64,000 nt of DNA from Bacteroidia bacterium (GTDB lineage: Bacteria > Bacteroidota > Bacteroidia > Bacteroidales > F082), in assembly GCA_021287165.1 (NCBI GenBank), contig JAJTAY010000023.1, positions 62,001 to 126,000 of the forward strand, read 5' to 3'. The first letter of the stretch is position 1; every line of letters starts with the position of its first letter. A program made the position numbers and the translations under genes. Of this stretch, positions 16,653-24,455 are shown one piece after another. The notes under the pieces are model-generated. The model was not told where the DNA came from. It did no database searches and saw only the letters and a program-made list of their open reading frames with translations.

Positions 16653-17870
16653 ATGAAACGTACGCTGCTTGCCTTGGTTTTTATTCTCTCCTTTGTGTTA
16701 TCGGCTTGTAATCGTCCTGAGCCGCCTGTAGAGAGTTTGCAGCGTTACCGCATTATGCCGGCCACGGAAATTTACAAAAACCTTGAACAGCGGCTTATCC
16801 GCGAGCGCTACCGTCAGCTCGACAGCCTTTTTGAAAAGCTTCACCGCAACGAAGGACTCAACGGGGTTGTGCTTTACACTGAAAAGGGAAGGTTGATTTA
16901 CGAAAAAGCTTTTGGATACGAAGATCCACAGCGCAAGCGTGGGCCGCTTACCCCTGGCAGCCTCTTCGAGCTGGCATCGGTTTCCAAACAATTTACCGCC
17001 ACGGCAGTTTTAATGCTTTACGAACAGGGCCTGGTGGATCTGGATACCGATATCAGGCAGTATATAAAAGAGTGGCCTTATATCGGAGTCACCGTCCGGC
17101 ACCTGCTCACGCACAGATCGGGCATGCCGCGTTACGAGTATGTTGCTGATGAATTTTGGCCCGACAAGACCAAGCCGCTGACCAACGAGCGCATGATTCG
17201 CCTGTTTGCGAGCCACAGACCCGCGCCCTATTTTCCGCCCGGTAACGGTTTCAACTATTGTAATACCAATTATGCACTGCTGGCCAGCATTGTTGAGCGC
17301 GTGAGCGGCTTGCCCTTCGATGTGTATATGCGCGAAAGGTTGTTCGGGCCCGCACGGATGTATAAGGCGGGCATATACCGTATGCCTTCCGAAGAGCAGC
17401 TCGTCGAATTCAGGCAGGATGTGGTGCCGGGCTACGATGTGCGCCGGAGAGGCTTGCAGCGCGTACCCGAGGATTACCTCAACGGCGTGATGGGCGATAA
17501 AATCATGCACGCCACCGCCCGCGACCTATATCAGTTTCATGTAGCGCTGGGCAACGGAATACTGCTCAAGCCCGAAACACTTCAGCAAGCCTACAGCCCC
17601 GGAAGCCCAAAGCGCCGAATCAGCGACAACTATGGCTTTGGCTGGCGCATCAAGGCCGGTGCCGACAGCACCGTATATCACTACGGCTGGTGGAAGGGTT
17701 TTCGCACCTATTTCCTGCGCGACCTCAAAAACGACCGCGTGATGATTGTGCTTACCAATAAATCCTCAGGCCCTGGTTCAAATTATTACTGGCGCGTAAT
17801 CGAAGATATGCGGGTGGTGTTTCCCGATGCCAGCGCCAACCACAGCCAGTTTTGGCGCGAGTGGAGGTAG
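16653..17870 (+). CDS. serine hydrolase of the beta-lactamase class C/PBP-like family
   Basis: Lipoprotein of 405 residues with signal peptide and lipobox LSAC (Cys about residue 18). The penicillin-binding-protein-like fold is identified by the SxxK nucleophile motif SVSK (in FELASVSKQFTATAV), the Y-x-N motif YCN (in FNYCNTNYALLA), and HYG in place of KTG near the C terminus. Such proteins are usually D-amino-acid peptidases or esterases rather than true beta-lactamases; the substrate cannot be told from sequence. The lipobox places it in the cell envelope. Confidence 0.88.
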   Translation: MKRTLLALVFILSFVLSACNRPEPPVESLQRYRIMPATEIYKNLEQRLIRERYRQLDSLFEKLHRNEGLNGVVLYTEKGRLIYEKAFGYEDPQRKRGPLTPGSLFELASVSKQFTATAVLMLYEQGLVDLDTDIRQYIKEWPYIGVTVRHLLTHRSGMPRYEYVADEFWPDKTKPLTNERMIRLFASHRPAPYFPPGNGFNYCNTNYALLASIVERVSGLPFDVYMRERLFGPARMYKAGIYRMPSEEQLVEFRQDVVPGYDVRRRGLQRVPEDYLNGVMGDKIMHATARDLYQFHVALGNGILLKPETLQQAYSPGSPKRRISDNYGFGWRIKAGADSTVYHYGWWKGFRTYFLRDLKNDRVMIVLTNKSSGPGSNYYWRVIEDMRVVFPDASANHSQFWREWR

Positions 17871-18129
17871 AGAGGCGGGGTTGCCGGGCATTTGTTGCCA
17901 GGTTGCTGGTTACGGAAACTTTATAATTCATGATTTAATGATTTGAAATTACGAAAATCCAGACCTGCCCTGGCGGGTTCAAATGCCTGTAAAACAGGTA
18001 ATAAATTTAATAGTCGATCCACTGAAGGCGTGGTCGCATGTTTTTCGAGAGTATTTTTAGGATACAAATAAGGCAGTAGACGCCGGTTGTTTAAACCAGC
18101 CTTTTGCAGGAGATAAAGTGTAACTTCAC

Positions 18130-18822
18130 TTATTCGTTCACCACCAGCTTGAAGCCAACGCCGTGCACGTTCATGAGCTCAACATTGGGGTCGGGCTTGA
18201 AATATTTGCGCAGCTTGGTGATGTAAACATCCATCGAGCGAGCATTGAAATAGCTGTCGTCGTACCAGATCTTGTTGAGGGCCACCGACCGGTCGAGCAC
18301 ACGGTTCATGTTTTCGCAAAGCAGGCGCAGAAGTTCCGATTCTTTTGAGGTGAGCTTGTTTTCCTCGCCATTGTCGAGGGTGAGCAGCTGCCGGTTGTAG
18401 TCGAAGGTGAACCGCCCTACCTTGAAAACGGTGGGCTTCACGGTGTCTTCGGCTGAGCGGCGGATGATGGCCTTGATGCGTAGCAGCAGCTCTTCCATAC
18501 TGAAGGGCTTGGTCATATAGTCGTCGGCTCCCAGCTCAAAACCTTTGAGTTTGTCTTCCTGAAGGGCTTTAGCCGTAAGAAAGAGCATGGGCACTTTTTT
18601 ATCCATCTTCCTGATCTCGGTTGCCAGGGTAAAACCGTCCATCACGGGCATCATCACATCGAGAATGCAGAAATTGAAGTCGTCGCGCTTGAATTTTTCG
18701 AGGGCTTCGCTGCCATCGCTACACAGCGTGGTGGGCAGGCCTTTGGCATCGAGGTAGGCTTTCAGAATGGTGCCAAGGTTTTTGTCGTCTTCGGCGAGCA
18801 GCACTTTGATCTGGTTTTCCAT
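18130..18822 (-). CDS. OmpR/PhoB-family response regulator
   Basis: DNA-binding response regulator of 230 residues. The receiver domain has Glu11/Asp12/Asp13 (LLAEDDKN), phosphoacceptor Asp55 (FCILDVMMPVMDG) and the Lys in DDYMTKPF. The C-terminal winged helix is of the Trans_reg_C type (LTSKESELLRLLCEN, then IWYDDSYFNARSMDVYITKLRKYF). It lies 11 bp downstream of its cognate histidine kinase and ends at the head of a 260-bp gap in which I see no gene. The regulon is unknown; three TTAACA boxes upstream of the kinase are plausible self-regulatory sites. Confidence 0.93.
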   Translation of the reverse strand: MENQIKVLLAEDDKNLGTILKAYLDAKGLPTTLCSDGSEALEKFKRDDFNFCILDVMMPVMDGFTLATEIRKMDKKVPMLFLTAKALQEDKLKGFELGADDYMTKPFSMEELLLRIKAIIRRSAEDTVKPTVFKVGRFTFDYNRQLLTLDNGEENKLTSKESELLRLLCENMNRVLDRSVALNKIWYDDSYFNARSMDVYITKLRKYFKPDPNVELMNVHGVGFKLVVNE

Positions 18823-18833
18823 GACTTCGGGTA

Positions 18834-20258
18834 TTATGAATGAAACAATGGTAATCTAATGTAAAAAGTTGATCCTTTTTTTAGTTCGCTGTTCACACCC
18901 ACCATGCCGCCAAGCTTTTCGGCCACAGCCTTCACATAACTCAGTCCAAGGCCAAAGCCTTTTACATTGTGCACATTGCCAGTGGGAACACGGTAAAGTT
19001 TTTCAAAAATACGTTTTTGATTCGATTTACTGATGCCAATGCCGTTGTCCTGCACACTGATTTCAACGGCATTTGGGATGTTGCGGCTTCGCACCACCAC
19101 CTGTGGGGCTTCTTCGGTATACTTCAGCGCATTATCCAGCAGGTTGAGCATCACATTGGTAAGGTGCACCTTGTCGCCCAAAACCTCGGCATTATCGGCC
19201 TTGAGTTCCATGAAGATATGGCCGTTGCGCGATTTGGCCATCAGCTGTTTGCTGGCTACGGCCTGACGAAGCACTTCGTGAAGATCAACCCTGTCCTTGC
19301 GCAGCGTGAGCTCGCCTTTCTCCATAACCGCCGATTGTAGCACCTGTTCGGCCATGGCGCCAAGGCGTTTGTTTTCCTCGTCGATCATGTTGATATAGAC
19401 GTTGTAGAGGGCCTCCGATTTTTGTATGTCGTTGTCCCTGAGTGCTTCACACGCTAGTGCGATGGTCGAAATGGGCGTCTTGAATTCGTGCGTCATATTG
19501 TTCACGAAATCGTTTTTCATTTCCGAAAGCTGCTTCTGCCTGAAGATGGTGAAGATGGTTGCGGCAAAGGCCAGAATGATGATAACCACAAAAATACCAG
19601 AGAGCACAAAAAGGTCACTGAGCTGGCCGATGATGAATCGTTTTTCGTGAGGGAAGTAGATCAGTAGTTTATCTGCATACTGACTTGGAGTAATGGTGGG
19701 ATACATATCGAAAGCAAAGGCCTCCTCGAGAAGTTTTTGCGGATAACGTCCGGTTTTCTGAAACAACAAGGCATTGCGCGTGGGGCTGTATATGCCCAGC
19801 TCGTATTCGGTGTCGATGCCGCTGCGCCTAAGTTCAGCTTTCACGAGCGAGTCGATGCGCACCGGCTCGGCAGATCTGCCTCCTTTTTCTTCCGAATAGC
19901 CAAGCATCATATCCTGAAGCATTTCCTGTGCAATGAGCACCCGGCGCATAAAATTGCTGTATTCCTCGGCGGTCATGGGTCGCTGCAGCTCTTCCATCAT
20001 GCTTTTGCTGATCGAATCGTAGGCCGACATGATGCCCGAACGGCGGCTCATCACACTCATGTGATGCTCGTATTGCCGTTTGAGCTCTTCTTTTTCGAGC
20101 CGCATCACCACCTGCTGCATCACCTGGTTCACGTCGCGAACAAATGTGCCCTCTTTCACCTTAACAGCCTCGCCCACAAGATAGAGTTGAATGCCCAACA
20201 TACCAAGCAGGGCTACCGTCATGGACACAATAATGAATACAATCAGCTTACGGTTCAT
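18834..20258 (-). CDS. membrane sensor histidine kinase
   Basis: Sensor kinase of 474 residues. Transmembrane helices at about 5-25 and 218-240 bracket an extracytoplasmic sensor region of about 190 residues. The HisKA domain has the phosphorylated His257 (NNMTHEFKTPIS). The ATPase domain has N box LLDNALKYT, G1 VQDNGIGIS and G2 GFGLGLSYV. Upstream of its partner regulator in one operon. A Bacteroidota -7 element ends only 4 bp before the ATG, which implies an almost leaderless mRNA. Confidence 0.93.
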   Translation of the reverse strand: MNRKLIVFIIVSMTVALLGMLGIQLYLVGEAVKVKEGTFVRDVNQVMQQVVMRLEKEELKRQYEHHMSVMSRRSGIMSAYDSISKSMMEELQRPMTAEEYSNFMRRVLIAQEMLQDMMLGYSEEKGGRSAEPVRIDSLVKAELRRSGIDTEYELGIYSPTRNALLFQKTGRYPQKLLEEAFAFDMYPTITPSQYADKLLIYFPHEKRFIIGQLSDLFVLSGIFVVIIILAFAATIFTIFRQKQLSEMKNDFVNNMTHEFKTPISTIALACEALRDNDIQKSEALYNVYINMIDEENKRLGAMAEQVLQSAVMEKGELTLRKDRVDLHEVLRQAVASKQLMAKSRNGHIFMELKADNAEVLGDKVHLTNVMLNLLDNALKYTEEAPQVVVRSRNIPNAVEISVQDNGIGISKSNQKRIFEKLYRVPTGNVHNVKGFGLGLSYVKAVAEKLGGMVGVNSELKKGSTFYIRLPLFHS

Positions 20259-20262
20259 GACG

Positions 20263-20333
20263 CAAAAGTATTCATCTATTAGCTGAAAAACAGATAGTTA
20301 ACATATCTTAACAAGCATTAGCGTTCCTTAACA
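20263..20333 (-). promoter_or_regulatory. promoter and TTAACA boxes of the kinase-regulator operon
   Basis: Minus-strand -7 element TACTTTTG (20263-20270). Upstream lie three identical TTAACA hexamers, read on the plus strand, at 20298, 20308 and 20328: spacings of 10 and 20 bp, one and two DNA turns. The last two sit inside identical 10-mers CTTAACAAGC (20307-20316 and 20327-20336). Phased direct repeats are the usual operator form of OmpR/PhoB-family regulators, and TTAACA-type repeats are known for Bacillus PhoP. The adjacent regulator is the natural candidate. Confidence 0.55.
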
Positions 20334-20354
20334 AGCCGGCGTGGCAACCGCTGT

Positions 20355-20362
20355 TATTTTTG
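20355..20362 (+). promoter_or_regulatory. -7 element of a candidate small RNA
   Basis: TATTTTTG on the plus strand in the kinase-pgi intergenic region. No open reading frame follows before a strong terminator at 20458-20492. Confidence 0.45.
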
Positions 20363-20368
20363 CATTGT

Positions 20369-20492
20369 AGCTCAACAAAACAAAAGGATAGTTGCAGTAA
20401 ACACTTCACTATCATTGTGCGTTGAAGGTTTTCATAAATTTTGGTTTTTGGTTCGGAGAAACAGTCGCACCCAGCGGCTGTTTCTTTTTTTT
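20369..20492 (+). ncRNA. candidate small RNA with intrinsic terminator
   Basis: The segment runs from a predicted start just after the -7 element at 20355-20362 to an intrinsic terminator: stem GAAACAGTCGC (20458-20468), loop ACCCA, complementary arm GCGGCTGTTTC (20474-20484) and eight T. The transcript would be about 120 nt with no ATG-initiated frame. A 5' fold is possible: GATAGT pairs with ACTATC, flanked by an outer TCAAC/GTTGA helix across two internal loops. pgi has its own promoter after the terminator, so this is not simply its leader. It could be 6S-like, but I could not match it to a known family. The 5' end is approximate. Confidence 0.5.
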
Positions 20493-20509
20493 CAGATGCC
20501 TTTGAGGGG

Positions 20510-20542
20510 TTTGTGCCGGCAGACAAATTTCCAATACTTTTG
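20510..20542 (+). promoter_or_regulatory. pgi promoter
   Basis: -33 TTTG (20510-20513), 21-bp spacer, -7 TACTTTTG (20535-20542), 23 bp before the pgi ATG. It starts about 17 bp after the small-RNA terminator. Confidence 0.6.
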
Positions 20543-20565
20543 CCCAATACCAAAATTTTTACAAC

Positions 20566-21915
20566 ATGCTGCAAATCAAGCTCGATCTCGAACAGGTTTA
20601 CGGATTTATCCCAAAAGAGAAGATTTTGTCATTCGAAAAGCCGGTGGCAAGTGCCTACCGACACATCTACCATAAAACCGGCCCGGGCAACGATTTTCTC
20701 GGATGGGTCGACCTGCCTTCGGACATTTCCGACCAATTTACAGCCCAAATTATCGACCATGCAGCTGAACTACAATCCAAATCGGAAGTTTTTGTGGTGG
20801 TTGGTATCGGCGGTTCCTACCTCGGAGCGAGGGCAGTCATCGAAGCCTTGCAGCATCATTTTGCCCCCATGGGTTTTACAAGCGGAAAACCACTCGTGGT
20901 TTATGCCGGACAAAACATCAGCGAAGACTACATGACTGATCTGCTCGACCTGCTCGATCGCAAGGACTACAGCATGGCGGTGATTTCGAAAAGTGGCACC
21001 ACCACCGAGCCGGCCATCGCCTTTCGCATCCTCAAAGCCCATATTGAAAAGAAATACGGCCTTTTAGAAGCACGCAAACGCATAGTGGCCATCACCGACA
21101 AAAGCCGGGGAGCGCTCAAGCAACTGGCCGACAGTGAAGGCTATGCCAGCTATGTGGTGCCCGACGATGTGGGTGGCCGCTACTCGGTGCTCACGCCTGT
21201 GGGTTTACTGCCCGTCGCTGTGGCGGGTGCCGACATCAAGGCGCTGGTCGAAGGTGCCCGCATGGTAGAAAATTACAGCCGTGCGGCAAGCAACATACAC
21301 GGCAATCCCATCGCCATGTATGCAGCCACCCGCCAGGCATTGTACCAGGCAGGCAAAACCGTGGAGGTGATGGTCAACTACGAACCCCGTCTTTTCTATT
21401 TTACTGAATGGTTCAAGCAGCTTTACGGCGAAAGCGAAGGCAAAGAGAACAAGGGGATTTTTCCCGCCGGCGTCGGTTTTACCACCGATCTGCACTCGCT
21501 GGGGCAATATATACAGGAAGGCCTGCGCATGATGTTCGAAACCATCGTCACGGTCGACAAACCCAAAAGTCAGCTGGCCGTTCCCGATGCCAACACCGAT
21601 CTCGACCAGCTTAATTACATCGCCGGCAAGCGTTTGCACGAAGTGAACCGCATGGCCGAGCTTGGCACCATATTGGCCCATGTGGACGGAGGCGTGCCCA
21701 ACATACGCATTCGAATTCCTGAAATCAATGCCTACAACCTTGGTCAGCTCATCTACTTCTTCGAAATGGGTTGTGCGCTGAGCGGTTATATGCTTGGTGT
21801 AAATCCCTTCGACCAGCCCGGCGTGGAGGCCTACAAAAAGAATATGTTTGCGCTGCTCGGCAAAAAAGGTTTCGAAGAGCAGACGGCCACGCTGCGCAGA
21901 AGGCTGGGAATATGA
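20566..21915 (+). CDS. pgi: glucose-6-phosphate isomerase
   Basis: Interconverts glucose-6-phosphate and fructose-6-phosphate in the cytoplasm. At 449 residues it belongs to the short bacterial form of the SIS-fold PGI family. Motifs: VVGIGGSYLGARAVIEAL (phosphosugar-binding loop), VISKSGTTTEPAIAFR (SIS signature), DDVGGRYSVLTPVGLLP, and the C-terminal active-site Lys region GVEAYKKNMFALLGK. It connects to phosphofructokinase encoded at 58.4 kb. The stop overlaps the next gene's ATG (ATGA). Confidence 0.97.
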   Translation: MLQIKLDLEQVYGFIPKEKILSFEKPVASAYRHIYHKTGPGNDFLGWVDLPSDISDQFTAQIIDHAAELQSKSEVFVVVGIGGSYLGARAVIEALQHHFAPMGFTSGKPLVVYAGQNISEDYMTDLLDLLDRKDYSMAVISKSGTTTEPAIAFRILKAHIEKKYGLLEARKRIVAITDKSRGALKQLADSEGYASYVVPDDVGGRYSVLTPVGLLPVAVAGADIKALVEGARMVENYSRAASNIHGNPIAMYAATRQALYQAGKTVEVMVNYEPRLFYFTEWFKQLYGESEGKENKGIFPAGVGFTTDLHSLGQYIQEGLRMMFETIVTVDKPKSQLAVPDANTDLDQLNYIAGKRLHEVNRMAELGTILAHVDGGVPNIRIRIPEINAYNLGQLIYFFEMGCALSGYMLGVNPFDQPGVEAYKKNMFALLGKKGFEEQTATLRRRLGI

Positions 21916-22412
21916 TTGCTTTGTGTTTCATATTCCGGAGGGTTCATTTCCTGATCTTTCTGCTTGTTGCTGGTCAGGGCTTTCAATCCTGTTCACCAAA
22001 ACCCGAACCCATGACGCAGCATCCGCATTTACTGCCCGGATTGTGGGAAAGCACGGGCAACACCAGGCTTTATGAGGAATGGTGGATCATCGACGACAGC
22101 ACTCTTTCAGGTAAGTCGTTCAGCATCAACGGCAACGACACCCTGATGCTCGAAACCATGGAGCTCAGGCAGATGAGAGGAAATTGGATCTATCAGGCTT
22201 TGGTTGCCGGCCAGAACCAGGGGAAAACCGTCCGGTTTCCGATGACAGACGCAATAGATGCCATGGTTTTCGAAAATGAGGAGCACGACTACCCTAACCG
22301 CATCATCTACAAGCTCGAAGCTGATACCTTGCTTTATGCCCGCACCGAAAATTTGGCCGGTAACAAAGTCAAAGAGTTCAGGTTCAGAAAGATTGGTTGT
22401 ACGCGGTTTTAG
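21912..22412 (+). CDS. DUF6265-like lipoprotein
   Basis: A protein of 166 residues with an N-terminal hydrophobic signal and lipobox-like FQSC. The body resembles the DUF6265 family: LPGLWES, LYEEWW, an internal ALVAGQNQG, and FENEEHDYPNRIIY near the end. The fold is probably a lipocalin-like beta barrel; function unknown. ATG 21912 overlaps the pgi stop by 4 bp, so the two are translationally coupled. The match is from memory of the family pattern, not a search. Confidence 0.65.
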   Translation: MIALCFIFRRVHFLIFLLVAGQGFQSCSPKPEPMTQHPHLLPGLWESTGNTRLYEEWWIIDDSTLSGKSFSINGNDTLMLETMELRQMRGNWIYQALVAGQNQGKTVRFPMTDAIDAMVFENEEHDYPNRIIYKLEADTLLYARTENLAGNKVKEFRFRKIGCTRF

Positions 22413-22430
22413 TTCCGCATTTATTCCCGA

Positions 22431-23000
22431 ATGCTAATGGACGAATTTCGTTTTCTTGATTTGGTTAAACGCCGTCAGAGCGTCAGAAAATACGATGCCA
22501 GGGCGGTGGAAGACGAAAAGCTACGGCTTTGCCTCGAGGCAGCCCGTCTGGCCCCTTCGGCCAGCAATTCGCAACCCTGGACTTTTGTGGTGGCTAACGA
22601 GCCCGCTCTGGTCAGATCGTTGGGTGAGGCCTGCCGTGGTCCGTTGGGCACGTTCAACCGATTTGCCATCACAGCACCGGTGATTGTAACCATGGTGCTC
22701 GAAAAACCAAAGGTTATCACCGAAATGGGCGGAAGGGTAAAAAACAAGGAGTACCCACTAATTGACATTGGCATAGCCGCTGAGCATTTTTGCCTTCAGG
22801 CCGAAGCACTTGGCCTGGGAACCTGTATGATCGGCTGGTTGGACGAATCCGGGGTGAAAACCTTGCTTAATGTTCCCGAAAATAAAACCATAGGCTTGCT
22901 CATCACCCTGGGTTATGCACCGGAGGATTACCCCATGCGCAAAAAAGTGCGTAAATCGTTTGACGAAGTTGTCGCCTACAACAGATATCCGAGGCGTTAA
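22431..23000 (+). CDS. nitroreductase-family flavoprotein
   Basis: FMN-dependent nitroreductase-like oxidoreductase of 189 residues. The N-terminal FMN-phosphate motif is RRQSVRKYDA, followed by ARLAPSASNSQPW. The C-terminal half has AEALGLGTCMIGWLD and LLITLGYAPEDYPMRKK, all standard for the family. Natural substrate unknown (quinones, flavins or nitro compounds are typical). It lies 18 bp after the DUF6265-like gene. Starts at 22431 and 22437 are both possible. Confidence 0.88.
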   Translation: MLMDEFRFLDLVKRRQSVRKYDARAVEDEKLRLCLEAARLAPSASNSQPWTFVVANEPALVRSLGEACRGPLGTFNRFAITAPVIVTMVLEKPKVITEMGGRVKNKEYPLIDIGIAAEHFCLQAEALGLGTCMIGWLDESGVKTLLNVPENKTIGLLITLGYAPEDYPMRKKVRKSFDEVVAYNRYPRR

Positions 23001-23122
23001 GCCCTCAACGGTGCCCGACCGGAAGGCTACCCGCTGATGATTATCTCCGTCAGGTGAACTTGAATTCCTCCACTGGTTTTGGTTGCAGAATCCGGTCAAA
23101 AGGACTAAAGGAGGTCTTTTGT

Positions 23123-23142
23123 TATTTTTGTTTGCGAAGGAG
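23123..23142 (+). promoter_or_regulatory. rtcB promoter element and ribosome binding site
   Basis: -7 element TATTTTTG (23123-23130), then AGGAG (23138-23142) five bases before the ATG at 23148. A clear Shine-Dalgarno is unusual among its neighbours and selects ATG 23148 over the GTG at 23142. Confidence 0.5.
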
Positions 23143-23147
23143 TGATT

Positions 23148-24329
23148 ATGGGCAGAAAAATCATCAAAAGCGAACGTATTCCCATCAGCTTGTGGCTCGA
23201 CGAAATGGAGGAGGGTGCACTGAAACAGGCACGCAATCTGGCCAATCTGCCCTTTGCTTTTCGTCATGTGGCCATCATGCCCGATTGCCACGAAGGCTAC
23301 GGCATGCCTATTGGTGGGGTGCTTGCCACGGCCAGTGTCATTATCCCCAATGCCGTAGGGGTCGACATTGGTTGCGGCATGTGTGCCGTGAAAACCGATT
23401 TGGAGGAAATTGACCGCAACACACTAAAACAAGTAGTCGGACAACTCAAGCAAATTATACCTCTGGGTTTTGTACATCACAAAAAACCTCAGGATGAGGC
23501 GCTTATGCCTGAGAGCTACGATTTGAGACGCTTTCCGGTTACCCAACGCGAATACCAAAGTGCCTTGCATCAGCTGGGAACGCTTGGCGGAGGAAATCAT
23601 TTCATTGAGTTCCAAAAAGGCAGCGATGGCTACATCTGGATAATGATACACTCGGGTAGCCGCAACATCGGCAAGCAGGTGGCTGACCATTACAACCGGC
23701 TGGCAGGCAAGCTCAACGAGCAATGGGGGCTGCCTCAATACAAACAGCAACAGCTGGCCTACCTGCCGGTTGATTCCGATGAGGGGCAGGCCTACATTGG
23801 CGAAATGCGCTATTGCATCGACTTTGCCCTGGCCAACCGCCAACTGATGATGCAGCGCTGTCTTGAGGTGCTCAACGAGCATACGGGAGCCGGTGCCCTG
23901 CCGTTTGAAGGTCACGACATGATCAACATTGCCCACAATTACGCCGCAAGCGAAATGCATTACGGCAAGGAGGTTTGGGTGCACCGCAAGGGTGCCACCA
24001 AAGCAGGCAAAAACCAGCTGGGCATCATCCCTGGCAGTCAGGGCACTAAGAGTTATATTGTACGTGGCAAAGGCAATCCGGAAAGTTTTGAAAGCTGCAG
24101 CCACGGGGCAGGCCGGCTGATGGGCCGCAATGAGGCCCTGCGAAAACTCAATCTGGAGGAAGAGCGCAAAAAGCTGGAAGCCAAAGGCATACTGCATAGC
24201 CTTCATGCGAAGCGCGACCTCGACGAAGCTTCAAGTTGCTACAAAAACATCGATCTTGTTATGGAACAGCAAAAAGATCTGGTCGATGTGGCGCTATACC
24301 TCGAGCCCCTTGCCGTCATTAAGGGATGA
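23148..24329 (+). CDS. rtcB: RNA ligase RtcB family
   Basis: GTP- and Mn-dependent RNA ligase that joins 2',3'-cyclic phosphate (or 3'-phosphate) and 5'-OH ends. It has 393 residues from ATG 23148. Metal-binding and catalytic motifs are visible: MPDCHEGYGMPIGGV, VGVDIGCGMCAV (metal Cys), LGGGNHFIEF, MIHSGSRNIGK, and the SHGAGRLMGR block around the guanylated His. No RtcA or archease gene is adjacent. In bacteria the role is RNA repair, for example of cleaved tRNA or rRNA. Confidence 0.93.
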   Translation: MGRKIIKSERIPISLWLDEMEEGALKQARNLANLPFAFRHVAIMPDCHEGYGMPIGGVLATASVIIPNAVGVDIGCGMCAVKTDLEEIDRNTLKQVVGQLKQIIPLGFVHHKKPQDEALMPESYDLRRFPVTQREYQSALHQLGTLGGGNHFIEFQKGSDGYIWIMIHSGSRNIGKQVADHYNRLAGKLNEQWGLPQYKQQQLAYLPVDSDEGQAYIGEMRYCIDFALANRQLMMQRCLEVLNEHTGAGALPFEGHDMINIAHNYAASEMHYGKEVWVHRKGATKAGKNQLGIIPGSQGTKSYIVRGKGNPESFESCSHGAGRLMGRNEALRKLNLEEERKKLEAKGILHSLHAKRDLDEASSCYKNIDLVMEQQKDLVDVALYLEPLAVIKG

Positions 24330-24443
24330 GTCGTTGCCCGGCAAAAACCGGCAGCAATTAATTAGCCCTCATTCAGTTACTCTTCGGCAAGCTGGCCAAA
24401 CTTAGCAGAGCGGCAGCGCTGCTGCCGGCTCGAGCAATAGGCT

Positions 24444-24451
24444 TACCTTTG
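24444..24451 (+). promoter_or_regulatory. -7 element abutting the U32 gene start
   Basis: TACCTTTG ends 4 bp before the ATG at 24456, so the transcript would begin at or within a few bases of the start codon. A GC-rich inverted repeat (GGCAGC-GCT-GCTGCC) lies just upstream at about 24411-24426. Confidence 0.45.
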
Positions 24452-24455
24452 CAGC

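Noticed and set aside
17871..18129. Gap examined for tRNA, small RNA or mobile element
   Set aside because: Only short hairpins (for example CCTGT-AAA-ACAGG at 17986-17998) and no promoter-terminator pair.
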